Source: DASRHK01 sp963776465
GTDB taxonomy: Bacteria; Pseudomonadota; Gammaproteobacteria; Nevskiales; Nevskiaceae
Assembly: GCA_963776465.1 (NCBI GenBank)
Contig: CAVZMV010000001.1
Coordinates: forward strand, 806,001-870,000
Reading direction: 5' to 3'
DNA: 64,000 nucleotides
The notes beneath the pieces were generated by a model. That model was not told the origin of the DNA. It saw only the letters and a program-made list of their open reading frames with translations, and did no database searches. Position numbers and translations under genes: made by a program. This document shows positions 36,650 through 45,210 of the stretch, one piece after another; positions within the stretch are counted from its first letter, which is position 1; every line of letters starts with the position of its first letter.

Positions 36650-37422
36650 GCGCGCCGCATCGCGCGCGCAAGCGCTTCGGCCAGAATTTCCTGCACGATC
36701 CGTACGTGATCGAGCGCATCGTGCGCGCGATCAAGCCGCAAGCCGACGAGACCTTGGTGGAGATCGGCCCGGGCCTGGGCGCGTTGACCAAGCCGCTGCT
36801 GGAAGCGGCAGGCAAGCTGTTCGTGGTGGAACTGGATCGCGACGTGATCCCGCTGCTCAAGGACGCCTGCGGCGATCATCCGGGCCTGCAGATCTTGCAG
36901 GCGGACGCGCTCAAGGTCGACTACGCGCGTTTCGCGGGCGCGGACGGCAAGCTGCGCCTGATCGGCAACCTGCCCTACAACATCTCCACGCCGTTGCTGT
37001 TCCATCTGCTGAAGTTCGCGGATCGCATCCGCGACATGCATTTCATGCTGCAGAAGGAAGTGGTCGAGCGGATGTGCGCCGCGCCGGACACCGAAGCCTA
37101 CGGCCGCCTGACGGTGACGCTCGCTGCGCGCGCGGAGTGCGAGGAGCTGTTCCACGTCGGCTCTGGCGCATTCACGCCGGCGCCGAAGGTCGACTCCGCG
37201 GTCGTGCGCGTCACGCCGCGACCGGCGCCCTTCCCGATCCACGACCTCGCGCGCTTCGATCGCGTCGTCACCGCCGGCTTCGGCCAGCGGCGCAAGACAC
37301 TATCGAACGCGCTCAAGGGCGTGATGACCGCCGACCAGATCCGCGCAGCGGGCATCGATCCAGGCGCGCGCGCGGAGACGTTGGCGCCGGCGCAGTTCGC
37401 GACGCTGGCGAACGTGACGTGA
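36646..37422 (+). CDS. rsmA: 16S rRNA (adenine1518/1519-N6)-dimethyltransferase
   Basis: 258 residues (KsgA), dimethylating two adjacent adenines at the 3' end of 16S rRNA during late 30S maturation. Motifs KRFGQNFLHD, EIGPGLGALT (SAM loop), VVELDRDVIPLL, and the catalytic NLPYNIST. FGQRRKTLSNALKG near the C-terminus is also typical. GTG 36646 overlaps the pdxA stop (GTGA). apaG and apaH, which normally follow, are absent here; a repeat pair and then the Tad operon on the other strand come instead. Confidence 0.95.
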   Translation: MSAPHRARKRFGQNFLHDPYVIERIVRAIKPQADETLVEIGPGLGALTKPLLEAAGKLFVVELDRDVIPLLKDACGDHPGLQILQADALKVDYARFAGADGKLRLIGNLPYNISTPLLFHLLKFADRIRDMHFMLQKEVVERMCAAPDTEAYGRLTVTLAARAECEELFHVGSGAFTPAPKVDSAVVRVTPRPAPFPIHDLARFDRVVTAGFGQRRKTLSNALKGVMTADQIRAAGIDPGARAETLAPAQFATLANVT

Positions 37423-37431
37423 CAGCGATCG

Positions 37432-37523
37432 CCGGTACGGCCTGCCGGGGGACGCCTGAAAAGCTCCGTTTAGCTCGACGTGCGCCATCCCTGGCGCCCG
37501 ACGCCCCCGGCGAGCCGCACCGG
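37432..37523 (-). repeat. Structured repeat unit 2a (minus orientation)
   Basis: Arms 37432-37449 and 37506-37523 pair at 15 of 18 positions around a core of 56 bases (37450-37505). The reverse complement of the core contains GGGCGCCAGGGATGGCGC, then ACGTCGAGC, and ends TTTTCAGGCGTCC; it agrees with unit 3b over its first 31 bases with one mismatch and is a diverged form of units 1 and 2b. Confidence 0.8.
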
Positions 37524-37553
37524 ACGATGGCGAGGCTGCCTGATAGCGAGCGT

Positions 37554-37645
37554 CCGGTCTGGTTCGACGCGGGCGTGTGGCGCCAGGGACGGCGCCACCC
37601 GAGGCTGACGGAGCTGTTAAGTCGTCCCGCGTCGGACCAGACCGG
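37554..37645 (+). repeat. Structured repeat unit 2b (plus orientation)
   Basis: Arms 37554-37570 and 37629-37645 pair at 16 of 17 positions (the exception can be a G-U pair in RNA) around a 58-base core (37571-37628). That core is nearly identical to the opgG-opgH core. Units 2a and 2b stand back to back, 30 bases apart. Together they fill the 260-base gap between the convergent ends of rsmA and the PAS protein gene. Confidence 0.85.
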
Positions 37646-37682
37646 CGGTCGCATGCGGCGGCTCCGCTTTGCTTGCGCCGAC

Positions 37683-39494
37683 CTACCGCCGATCTCGCGT
37701 CCGCGCCAGCGGCACCACGTTATTGCCGCCCTCGCGCGTGGACAGGTCGGAGGCGACCGCCATGAACACCGGCGGCTCCTCGTCGCGCGAGAAGTTCAGG
37801 CGCACTTCCACCGGATAGGTCGTGCCGTCGGCGCGCTTGTGCTCGGAGCGATAGACCAGGTGCTCCAGGTCGCCGCCGCGCAGCCGGTTCAGGTAGCCGT
37901 GGAACGTCGCCATGTCCAGCGTCGGCGCGATCGACAGCGGCGTCATCCGCACGAGCTGCTCCGGCGCGTAGCCGAGGTTGCGGCGCGCGCCGCGGTTGAC
38001 CTCGATGAAGTACAGCGACTGCGAGTCGAAGATGTAGACCTCTTCCATCGCGTTGTCGAGCAGCCGCCCGAGCCGCAGCGTCAGGTTGTCGGTACGTAGC
38101 CGCTCGGTGATGTCGCGGACGATGACGACCAGGCCTTCGTCCACGCCCATCTGCATCGGCTCGACCACGAGCTCGACCGGGAACGTGGTCGCATCCTTGC
38201 GCCAGCCAACGACCTTGGGCAGGCGCGGGCCGCCCTGCGCGGCGGCGACGTAGTCGGTCAGCTTGATGCCCGGCGAGTTCAGGAACGGCACCGGCATCAG
38301 CTTGCTGACGGTGACGCCTTCGAGCTCCTCGCGCGTGTAGCCGAACATGCGGCTGGCGCGGGTGTTGGCGAAGCGCACGACGCCGGCGCGATCGGTGGTG
38401 AGCACGCCCTCCACCAGGTGATCGATCACGCCCTGCGAAAGCTTCGCCTCGCGACGCAGCGCGTCCATCGCGTAGTGGCGCTGCGCCACGTCGTGGAACA
38501 GCATCACCGCGCCCTCGGTGACGTTGTGCTCGTCCTTGAGCAGCGCCGCCATGACCTCGATCGGCTGCTCCTCGCCGTTGCGCGCGCGCAAGAGCCGCTC
38601 CATCGGCTTGACCTCGGCACCGTCGTTGAGCGCGAGCTCCGCGGGCGTCAGCTTCTGCTCGCGGTCGTCGCCACGGATGTGGAACACCGAGTACACCGGG
38701 CGACCCAAAGCGTCCGTCGCGGTCCAGCCGGTGAGCTTCTCCGCGGTGGCGTTCAGCGACAGCACGCGCGCGTCGCGATCGACGACCAGCATCGCGCGCC
38801 CGAGCTGATCCAGGGCGCCGCCCATGCGGCTGCGCAGCTCGATGGCCGCCTGCTGGCGCCGCTGCGCCGGCGCGACGCTACCTGCTTCCGCCTCCAGCCG
38901 CTGGCGCAGCTGCGTCGGCGCGGGTCGTCCGCGACGCCACAGCAGGTACAGGGCGACGATCAGCCCGAGCGCAAGCGCGCCGCCGATCACCGAGTCGCGT
39001 TTGAGCCGGGCAATGGCCGCCTCGTGGATCGCGCGCTCCGCGGGCGCGCCGACCGCGTACTCCAGCGTCGCGCGCGCGCCAGTGCCGTCGGCTATCTGCA
39101 CACGTCCGTAGTTGCTGGTGAACGCGTAGAGGGCTTCGCGCACCTGCTCGCGCGCGGTGGCCGTCAGGAAATCCAGCGGCAGCCGCTCGTAGCGGCCGAC
39201 CACCGCGAGCACCACGCCGCCGGCATCGCGCAGCGAGAGGAACTTGAAGCCCAGGTCGCGACGATGCAGCAGCCCGTCGAGCGTCTGGCGCACTGCCATC
39301 TCGTAGCCTTCTGCGATCGGCTGCTGCAGCGCCATCGTCGCCTCGGTGAGCGCGTGCCGGCGGTCCAGCTCGTCCTGCCAGCGATCGGCAGCGCGCCAGC
39401 TTGACGCGCACAGCAGCAGCAACGCGATCGCGCAGCCTGCGGCCACAATCGATGCGGCGAGCTCGCGCAACCTTGCGGGATCCCAGGCGCTCAT
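37683..39494 (-). CDS. Membrane sensor with three PAS domains and no output domain
   Basis: 603 residues. Membrane segments at about 13-32 (ASIVAAGCAIALLLLCASSW) and 169-188 (IGGALALGLIVALYLLW) frame a periplasmic region of about 135 residues. Three PAS domains follow in the cytoplasm, roughly 225-330 (RAMLVVDRDARVLSLNATAE), 350-460 (EGVLTTDRAGVVRFANTRAS) and 475-590 (VYIFDSQSLYFIEVNRGARR). The protein ends soon after the third (VVPLARTRDRR) without kinase, GGDEF, EAL or helix-turn-helix domain. Its ATG overlaps the tadG stop, so it is the last gene of the Tad operon and may control the pilus through a protein partner. That role is inference. Confidence 0.85.
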   Translation of the reverse strand: MSAWDPARLRELAASIVAAGCAIALLLLCASSWRAADRWQDELDRRHALTEATMALQQPIAEGYEMAVRQTLDGLLHRRDLGFKFLSLRDAGGVVLAVVGRYERLPLDFLTATAREQVREALYAFTSNYGRVQIADGTGARATLEYAVGAPAERAIHEAAIARLKRDSVIGGALALGLIVALYLLWRRGRPAPTQLRQRLEAEAGSVAPAQRRQQAAIELRSRMGGALDQLGRAMLVVDRDARVLSLNATAEKLTGWTATDALGRPVYSVFHIRGDDREQKLTPAELALNDGAEVKPMERLLRARNGEEQPIEVMAALLKDEHNVTEGAVMLFHDVAQRHYAMDALRREAKLSQGVIDHLVEGVLTTDRAGVVRFANTRASRMFGYTREELEGVTVSKLMPVPFLNSPGIKLTDYVAAAQGGPRLPKVVGWRKDATTFPVELVVEPMQMGVDEGLVVIVRDITERLRTDNLTLRLGRLLDNAMEEVYIFDSQSLYFIEVNRGARRNLGYAPEQLVRMTPLSIAPTLDMATFHGYLNRLRGGDLEHLVYRSEHKRADGTTYPVEVRLNFSRDEEPPVFMAVASDLSTREGGNNVVPLARTRDRR

Positions 39495-41167
39495 CGGGCG
39501 AAGAGCACCGGCTGCTGCGCGACGACGCTGCGTACCTGGATGCGCGCCGTGCCGGCGCTGGCGCCGAGCACGTCCGCGAGCGGCGCGAGCAGCTGCTCGT
39601 TCAAGCGGCGCAGGGCCATGTCGAGCAGCGGCCGCACCGTGTTCTCCGCCAACGCCTTTGCCAGGTCCTGCTCCGGGCTCAGCTGGATCACCGGGTCGAT
39701 GTCGAAGGAGATGCTCTCCGACGCTTCGCTGACGGCTGCAGCGATGGCGCTGGCCGGATCGGTGCCGATGGTCTGCGGCGGTGACGGGAACGGGCCCTCG
39801 AACTGCAGTGACGCTTCCTCGCCGCCGTGGATCTCACCATGCGCTGAGGCCACCAGGCGCACCGGAACGCCGATCTGGCTCAGATCGACGATGGGCGTCG
39901 CCGGCAGCGGGAACGTCGGCGGCGTTTCGGCGCGGATGTCGAAGCTGCCGATGCCGATGCCGCCTACGCCGCTGTGGGCTTGCACGGCCACCACCGCTTG
40001 CGGACGTCCCCGCTGGGCGCAATGAAGGTCGGTGACGGCGGCGCTGGCATCCGCCAGCTGCAGATACAGGCTCACGCTGATGGGGCTCCTCGGTACGCCT
40101 TCCTGGCCGAACGTTATCTCGGCCTGCAGCAGTCCCTGAGCGGTATTGGCGAACGTCTGCGGCTGACCCTCAGCGTCAGTGGTGGCCGGGCCGATCGCCG
40201 GCCTTGCCAGCTCCAGCAGTCGCAGCGTGATCTTGCTGCGCGCAATCCCTGGCAGATCGACCGGCACGGCCAGCTCGAGGGCGTTGTCGCCGTTGGCCGC
40301 CTGCGCCAGCGCGCTCACCAGGGCACCGACGTTGACGAGCGCGTCGTCCGCGGTGGCCCCTGCCGGCACGCCCAGCACCTGGCGGGGCACGACGGTGCGC
40401 GACGTGTCCGAGCCGCCGGAAATGGCGTCGAGCGTCGCACGCACGGCGGCGTTGCCGTCCAGGCCCACGGCGGTGGCGATGACGTCGAGCAGCCCCGGTG
40501 CAGTGGTCTGGGTGTCGAGGAAGTCGTCGACGCCGCCGGCGTTGGCCGCGGCGGCGAGATCGCCCAGGCTCACCGAGGCGTTGAACAGGCCGCCGTAGGA
40601 CAGCGTTGACAGGGCCAGGCTGTTGTTGCCGAGCATGCCGCCCAGCGCGGCGTTGATGACGTCCGGATTGACCTCGGCCAGGCTGCTGGCGACGTCCAGC
40701 GACACGATCGGACGCAGCGTGGCGGCAGCGGACGTCGTCATCACGCCGCCCTGGTTGCTGGAGAACAGCGGGATCAGCTTGTTCGGCAGCGGCCGCCGCA
40801 GCGTCACGCGGACGGCGTCGGCGCCGGGGCTGTCGTCGGACACGAAGCCGCGCACGCCGCCGACGGTCTCCTGTCGCCCGATCTCCACCGCACCCGCCGT
40901 GAGGTAAGCCAGCGAGGTGCCGTTGCGCTGGACGCTGGCGGCCGCTTCTCCGGCGGCGGCGCCATGCGGGTCGTCCACCTGGCCCAGGCAGCCGCCGGCG
41001 GAGCGCGCCGCGTCGAGCGCGGCCATGTCGGCGACCAGCTGCAAATCGCGATGGAGGAAGTAGAGCCGGCCCAGGTCCAGCGACATGCCCAGCGCGGCGA
41101 CCGAGGCGACCATCGAGATCGCGACGAAGACTGCGGAAGCACCCCGCTGTCGCGCTGAACCACGCAT
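39491..41167 (-). CDS. tadG: TadG-like pilus assembly protein
   Basis: 558 residues. The N-terminus RQRGASAVFVAISMVASVAA leads into a single membrane segment and then GMSLDLGRLYFLHRDLQLVA, DMAALDAARSAGG, the conserved Tad/TadG start. The long extracytoplasmic part is rich in small residues and lacks a clear von Willebrand domain. TadG-type proteins are needed for Flp pilus assembly, perhaps as minor pilin-like or anchoring components. It lies 3 bases after the DUF3613 gene and overlaps the PAS protein gene by ATGA. Confidence 0.82.
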   Translation of the reverse strand: MRGSARQRGASAVFVAISMVASVAALGMSLDLGRLYFLHRDLQLVADMAALDAARSAGGCLGQVDDPHGAAAGEAAASVQRNGTSLAYLTAGAVEIGRQETVGGVRGFVSDDSPGADAVRVTLRRPLPNKLIPLFSSNQGGVMTTSAAATLRPIVSLDVASSLAEVNPDVINAALGGMLGNNSLALSTLSYGGLFNASVSLGDLAAAANAGGVDDFLDTQTTAPGLLDVIATAVGLDGNAAVRATLDAISGGSDTSRTVVPRQVLGVPAGATADDALVNVGALVSALAQAANGDNALELAVPVDLPGIARSKITLRLLELARPAIGPATTDAEGQPQTFANTAQGLLQAEITFGQEGVPRSPISVSLYLQLADASAAVTDLHCAQRGRPQAVVAVQAHSGVGGIGIGSFDIRAETPPTFPLPATPIVDLSQIGVPVRLVASAHGEIHGGEEASLQFEGPFPSPPQTIGTDPASAIAAAVSEASESISFDIDPVIQLSPEQDLAKALAENTVRPLLDMALRRLNEQLLAPLADVLGASAGTARIQVRSVVAQQPVLFAR

Positions 41168-41170
41168 CGA

Positions 41171-41428
41171 CTATTTCGGCGCGTCGCCCGTGCGCTCGCG
41201 CTCGAAGCGCTCCGGGATCGGGCGGGTGAAGCTCTGCAGATAGCGCTGGTAGACCCGGTCGGCGGCCTCGCCCGGGAGGCCGCGCGGCGGCGCCGTCTTG
41301 GCAGGGTTGCGCTGCGCCGCCAGCCAGGCGCGCGTCTGCTGGCCGCGAACGTCGTTGTCCGCGGCGGCGGCGGCGGTGCCCGCAAGCATTGCAAGCACGA
41401 GTGCGATCGATGTCTTCATGGCGTTCAT
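41171..41428 (-). CDS. DUF3613 domain protein of the Tad operon
   Basis: 85 residues with a signal peptide (MNAMKTSIALVLAMLAGTAA). The mature part has the DUF3613 core EAADRVYQRYLQSFTRPIPERF, split over about 55-77. Proteins of this family occur in tad loci but have no assigned activity. ATG 41428 was chosen because it overlaps the tadD stop (ATGA); a second ATG at 41419 would make a slightly shorter signal peptide. Confidence 0.75.
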   Translation of the reverse strand: MNAMKTSIALVLAMLAGTAAAAADNDVRGQQTRAWLAAQRNPAKTAPPRGLPGEAADRVYQRYLQSFTRPIPERFERERTGDAPK

Positions 41429-42126
41429 CCTTTGCGCGTCGCCTTGGCCGGGGCGATGGGTGCGGGCTTGGCGGGCTTGGCCGGCGCGGCTGGCGCCTGC
41501 ACAGCCTGCGCCTGCCGGCGCAATTCGCCAAGGGTCTGCTGGGAAATGTTCCACTGGCTCTTCAGGCGCGTGATCCGGGCCTCATCTTTCATCAGGATCA
41601 GCAGGATCACCAGGTTGTTGCGATATCTTTCCGTGGCCGGCGCAAGCTCGGTGGCCGTGGCCAGCTCCGGCAGCGCTTCCTTGAACCGACCGTTGCTCAT
41701 CAGGGCGTAGCCCAGGTCGTTGCGCCACTGCGCGGTGGTCGGACGCCGCGCCACCGCGGCCCGCAGATAGGAGATGCCGACGTCCGGATGGGCGCGCACG
41801 TGCAGCAAGCCCAGGCCGTGGTAGCCGTCGCCGGCGTACTCGCCGCGCAGCAGCTTGCGGTACATGGCGTCGGCCTCGGCGGTGCGGCCCAGCGCGGCCA
41901 GGGTGTCCGCGCGCAGCGCCGACAAGGCGTCGCTCTCGCCGGAGCGCCGGCGCTCGTCGTCGATGTGCGCCAGCGCGGCGTAGTACTGGCCGTTTCCGAG
42001 CATGCCGCGGATGAGGTCGGCATGGACCGCTGCCTCGGTGCTGCTCGAGGCGCCGCCCTTGAGGGCCGGCAGCGAGCACGCCGACAGCGCCAGCGCCGCC
42101 GACAGCAGCAGGAGCGCCGGCTTCAT
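41425..42126 (-). CDS. tadD: TadD-like tetratricopeptide lipoprotein
   Basis: 233 residues. The signal peptide ends in a lipobox LSACS, so it is probably a lipoprotein with Cys16 lipidated. TPR helices follow (YYAALAHIDDERRRSGES, YRKLLRGEYAGDGYHGLG, WRNDLGYALMSNGRFKEALP). The C-terminus is a Pro/Ala/Lys-rich tail (AAPAKPAKPAPIAPAKATRK). TadD lipoproteins help place or stabilise the secretin in the outer membrane. It overlaps tadC upstream and the DUF3613 gene downstream by four bases each. Confidence 0.87.
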   Translation of the reverse strand: MKPALLLLSAALALSACSLPALKGGASSSTEAAVHADLIRGMLGNGQYYAALAHIDDERRRSGESDALSALRADTLAALGRTAEADAMYRKLLRGEYAGDGYHGLGLLHVRAHPDVGISYLRAAVARRPTTAQWRNDLGYALMSNGRFKEALPELATATELAPATERYRNNLVILLILMKDEARITRLKSQWNISQQTLGELRRQAQAVQAPAAPAKPAKPAPIAPAKATRKG

Positions 42127-43061
42127 CGCGTGGTCACCTCCGCGAACGCGCGGAACAGCGCCATCACCGCCGGCCCAGCGACGAAGATCAGCAGCGCCGG
42201 GAAGAAGAAGCAGACCATGACGATGGTCATGTTGCCGGACATCCGGTTCACCGCTTCGCGCAGGTCGATGTCGCGGCGCTGCTCAAGCACCTTCATCATG
42301 TCGATCAGCGGTTCGCGGATCTCGCCGCCGTAGCGGTCGACCTGGCGCAGCACCGACAGCACGCCGGCCAGGTCCGGCACCTCGAGCACGTCGCCGATCC
42401 CGCGCAGCACCTCGGCGGTGTCGCCGCCGGCCTCCAGCGAGCGCAGCACCAGCTCGAACTCCTTGCCCAGCTCCGGCAGGACGCCGCGTCCCTCGCGCAC
42501 CAGGCTCGCGATGGCCTGGCGCGTCGACAGCCCGGCTTCGAACAGCAGGACGAGAAGGTGGATGAAGAGCGGTACCTCGGCCTTGATGCGGACGCGTCGC
42601 GCCGCGGCGATGCGCCGCAGCGTCCACATCGGCGCGAGCAGCGACACGACGATCAGCGCGACGGTCTCCAGCAGCAACAGCAAACCGCTGGTCTCTCCGG
42701 CGATCCACAGGCCCAGCGCGAACAGCACCGCCGACGCCGGCAGCGCCGCCTGCGTCGCGTAGAACAGCAGCCGCGCGCCGACGTCGCGCCAGCCCGCCTG
42801 CACCAGCAGCCGGTCGGCCTCGCCCTGGGTGTCCATCAGCCGCTCGATGCGGCGGCCGCGGCGCGCGAGCAGCGTCAGCCACGAGTGTGTCTCCGTCACG
42901 CCGAACTCGTCGCCGGCGACGTCGACGCCCTGCCCCTGCAGACGGCTCTGCAGGCGGCCGGCGCCGCGCGTCTGCATGACCAGCACCGTGATCGCGCCGA
43001 TCGCCGCTGCACCGAGCAGCAGCGCCATCGTCACCAGCACCGCGAAGGCGGCCGGCGTCAT
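42123..43061 (-). CDS. tadC: Tad platform protein TadC
   Basis: 312 residues of the type II secretion F family. A first membrane segment (FAVLVTMALLLGAAAIGAIT) precedes a cytoplasmic part; further spans are near 110-150 (FYATQAALPASAVLFALGLW, LLLLLETVALIVVSLLAP) and at the C-terminus (MTIVMVCFFFPALLIFVAGP). The T2SSF core EVPLFIHLLVLLFEAGLSTR, FELVLRSLEAGGDTAEVLR and YGGEIREPL is present. It forms the inner-membrane platform with TadB. Start ATG 43061 overlaps the tadB stop. Confidence 0.92.
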   Translation of the reverse strand: MTPAAFAVLVTMALLLGAAAIGAITVLVMQTRGAGRLQSRLQGQGVDVAGDEFGVTETHSWLTLLARRGRRIERLMDTQGEADRLLVQAGWRDVGARLLFYATQAALPASAVLFALGLWIAGETSGLLLLLETVALIVVSLLAPMWTLRRIAAARRVRIKAEVPLFIHLLVLLFEAGLSTRQAIASLVREGRGVLPELGKEFELVLRSLEAGGDTAEVLRGIGDVLEVPDLAGVLSVLRQVDRYGGEIREPLIDMMKVLEQRRDIDLREAVNRMSGNMTIVMVCFFFPALLIFVAGPAVMALFRAFAEVTTR

Positions 43062-43993
43062 GCCGCACCCTTGTCGATGGAGCGCATCATCCGCCACATC
43101 ACCATCATGCCGGCGAACTGCCAGACACCGGGGAAGATCAGCCATGCGCGGCCGTTGCCGGTGTTCCACATCTCGCTGTAGTAGCCGGGGTTCTTCACCA
43201 GCAGGTAGATCATCAGGACGATCGGGATGATCACCAGCAGCAGCGCCGAGATGCGGGTCTCGATCGTCAGCGCGCGCAGCTCGCGCGCGGCCACGTCGCG
43301 CGCCCGCACGACGCCGATCAGGCTCTTGAGGACGTTGCGCAGGCTGCCGCCGTACTTGCGGTTGATGGAGGTCGCCAGACCCAGGACCTTGAGATCGCGC
43401 AGCTGGTGGATGTCGGCGGTCTCGGCCAGCACCGTCTCGATCGGCGCGCCCAGGCGCACCTGGCGTCCGATCGACATGAACAGGCTGCGCGCCGGCTCGG
43501 GCGCCTCGCGCGCGCTCGAGGCGAACGACTCGTCGACCGTATTGCCCGCCGACAGGACGCGGATCACGGACTCGAGCAGGTCGGGCAGCTGCGACACGAT
43601 CAGCATGCGTCTCCGGGACGCCTGCTGGCTGAGCCATCCGTACAGCAAGCCCGCGGTTGCGATCAGGGCCAGCGGGCCTGCGGCGGGACCGAGCAGGATC
43701 AGCGCGATCGGCACCATGAACGCGCCGAGCCAAAGCGCGCGCGCCACGACTTGTGGCTCCGCGTCCACGCCCGAGCGCCACAAGGCGTGACAGGTGGCGC
43801 GCAGCAGCGGGTTGGTGAGCTCGCGCTCGCGCGACACGAACGCGGCGCTGGTCTGGTCCACGCCCAGCGCGCGCAGGCGCAAGGTCAGCCGCTCCTGGCG
43901 GCTGCGCCGTCCGGCGCGCAGGAACAGCCACGCGGCCAGGCCGACGAGCAGGGACGCCGCCGCGAAGTACAGCAGGCCGGCCAGCAGTTTCAT
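43058..43993 (-). CDS. tadB: Tad platform protein TadB
   Basis: 311 residues, second T2SSF-family platform protein. One N-terminal span (LLYFAAASLLVGLAAWLFL), two more near 85-120 (LGAFMVPIALILLGPAAGPL) and the core LPDLLESVIRVLSAGNTVDE, IGRQVRLGAPIETVL, RKYGGSLRNVL. The C-terminal span is ISALLLVIIPIVLMIYLLV followed by GRAWLIFPGVWQFAG. Its start overlaps the tadA stop by four bases and its stop overlaps the tadC start. Confidence 0.92.
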   Translation of the reverse strand: MKLLAGLLYFAAASLLVGLAAWLFLRAGRRSRQERLTLRLRALGVDQTSAAFVSRERELTNPLLRATCHALWRSGVDAEPQVVARALWLGAFMVPIALILLGPAAGPLALIATAGLLYGWLSQQASRRRMLIVSQLPDLLESVIRVLSAGNTVDESFASSAREAPEPARSLFMSIGRQVRLGAPIETVLAETADIHQLRDLKVLGLATSINRKYGGSLRNVLKSLIGVVRARDVAARELRALTIETRISALLLVIIPIVLMIYLLVKNPGYYSEMWNTGNGRAWLIFPGVWQFAGMMVMWRMMRSIDKGAA

Positions 43994-45207
43994 TTGAACT
44001 GACGCAGATCTAGATGCGCGCCGGTGCCCTCGTCGTACCGGAACAGCTCGGAGAGCTTGAGATCGCCCCGCTCCATGCCGAGGATCTCGGCGACCGAGGT
44101 CACCCGACGCTCTCCGCCCGGCAGGCGGGCGACGTGCACCAGCAGGTTGAGCGCGGAAGCAATCTGGCCGCGGAACGTCGTCTCGCTGCCGGTGTAGCCT
44201 GCGAAGCCTGCGAGCAACTCCAGGCGATGCATGGCGTCGTGCACCGAGTTGGCGTGCAGCGTGGTCATCGAGCCGTCGTGGCCGGTGTTCATCGCCTGCA
44301 GCATGTCGAGCACCTCGTCGCCGCGCACCTCGCCGACGATGATGCGATCGGGCCGCATGCGCAGGGCGTTGCGCACCAGATCGCGCGCGGTGACGGCCTT
44401 CTGCCCTTCCAGGTTAGGCGGGCGCGACTCCAGGCGCACCGTGTGCGCGTGCGACAGGCGCAGCTCGGCGGCGTCCTCGATCGTGACCACGCGCTCGTTG
44501 TCCGGGATCCACTGCGACAAGAGGTTCAGGAACGTGGTCTTGCCCGAGCCGGTGCCACCGGTGACCAGCAGGTTGGTGCGCGACATCACGCGCTGCTTGA
44601 GCGCGTCGAGCATCGGCTGCGAGACGCTGCCCAGGCGCAGCAGGTCCGCGGCCGTGAGCGGGTTCTTGCGGAACTTGCGGATCGACAGGCACGGGCCATT
44701 GAGCGCCAGCGGCGGCACGATGGCGTTGACGCGCGAGCCGTCGGGCAGGCGCGCGTCGACCATCGGCGTGGACTCGTCCACGCGCCGGCCGATCGGCGCC
44801 AGGATGCGCTGGATGACGCGCAGCACGTGGGCGTCGTCGACGAAGCGCACCGGCACGCTGACCAGGCGGCCCTCGCGCTCGACGAACACGTTGTTGGGTC
44901 CGTTGACGACGATGTCGGCGACGGTGTCGTCGTCGATCAGCGACTGGATCGGGCCATAGCCGAGCAGCTCGTGCACGGCATCGCGCGACAGCCACTCGGC
45001 CTCGCGCGCGTTGACCGCGAGCTTCTGGTCGAGCACGTAGCGACGCACCTGCTCCTGCACGAAGCGCTCGGTCTTCTCGGGCGCCCAGGTGCCGATGTCG
45101 AGGTTCAGCGACTCGATCTGCGCGATCAGGTGACGGTGCAGGCCGCTCTTGAGCGCCTGGTACTGATCCGTCAGCCGGAAGCGGGTGGCCTGTTCAGGGG
45201 TGGACAC
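43990..45207 (-). CDS. tadA: Tad/Flp pilus assembly ATPase TadA (CpaF)
   Basis: 405 residues, the hexameric cytoplasmic motor of Flp pilus assembly. Walker A GGTGSGKT is at 217-224, preceded by the LNGPCLSIRKFRK segment; the Asp box is VVTIEDAAELRL, Walker B is RIIVGEVRGDEVLDMLQAMN and the His box is GSMTTLHANSVHDAMHRLE. The N-terminal domain (VHELLGYGPIQSLIDDDTVA, DIVVNGPNNVFVEREG) is complete. The family can drive both extension and retraction. It lies 3 bases after tadZ and overlaps tadB. Confidence 0.95.
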   Translation of the reverse strand: MSTPEQATRFRLTDQYQALKSGLHRHLIAQIESLNLDIGTWAPEKTERFVQEQVRRYVLDQKLAVNAREAEWLSRDAVHELLGYGPIQSLIDDDTVADIVVNGPNNVFVEREGRLVSVPVRFVDDAHVLRVIQRILAPIGRRVDESTPMVDARLPDGSRVNAIVPPLALNGPCLSIRKFRKNPLTAADLLRLGSVSQPMLDALKQRVMSRTNLLVTGGTGSGKTTFLNLLSQWIPDNERVVTIEDAAELRLSHAHTVRLESRPPNLEGQKAVTARDLVRNALRMRPDRIIVGEVRGDEVLDMLQAMNTGHDGSMTTLHANSVHDAMHRLELLAGFAGYTGSETTFRGQIASALNLLVHVARLPGGERRVTSVAEILGMERGDLKLSELFRYDEGTGAHLDLRQFK

Positions 45208-45210
45208 GCC

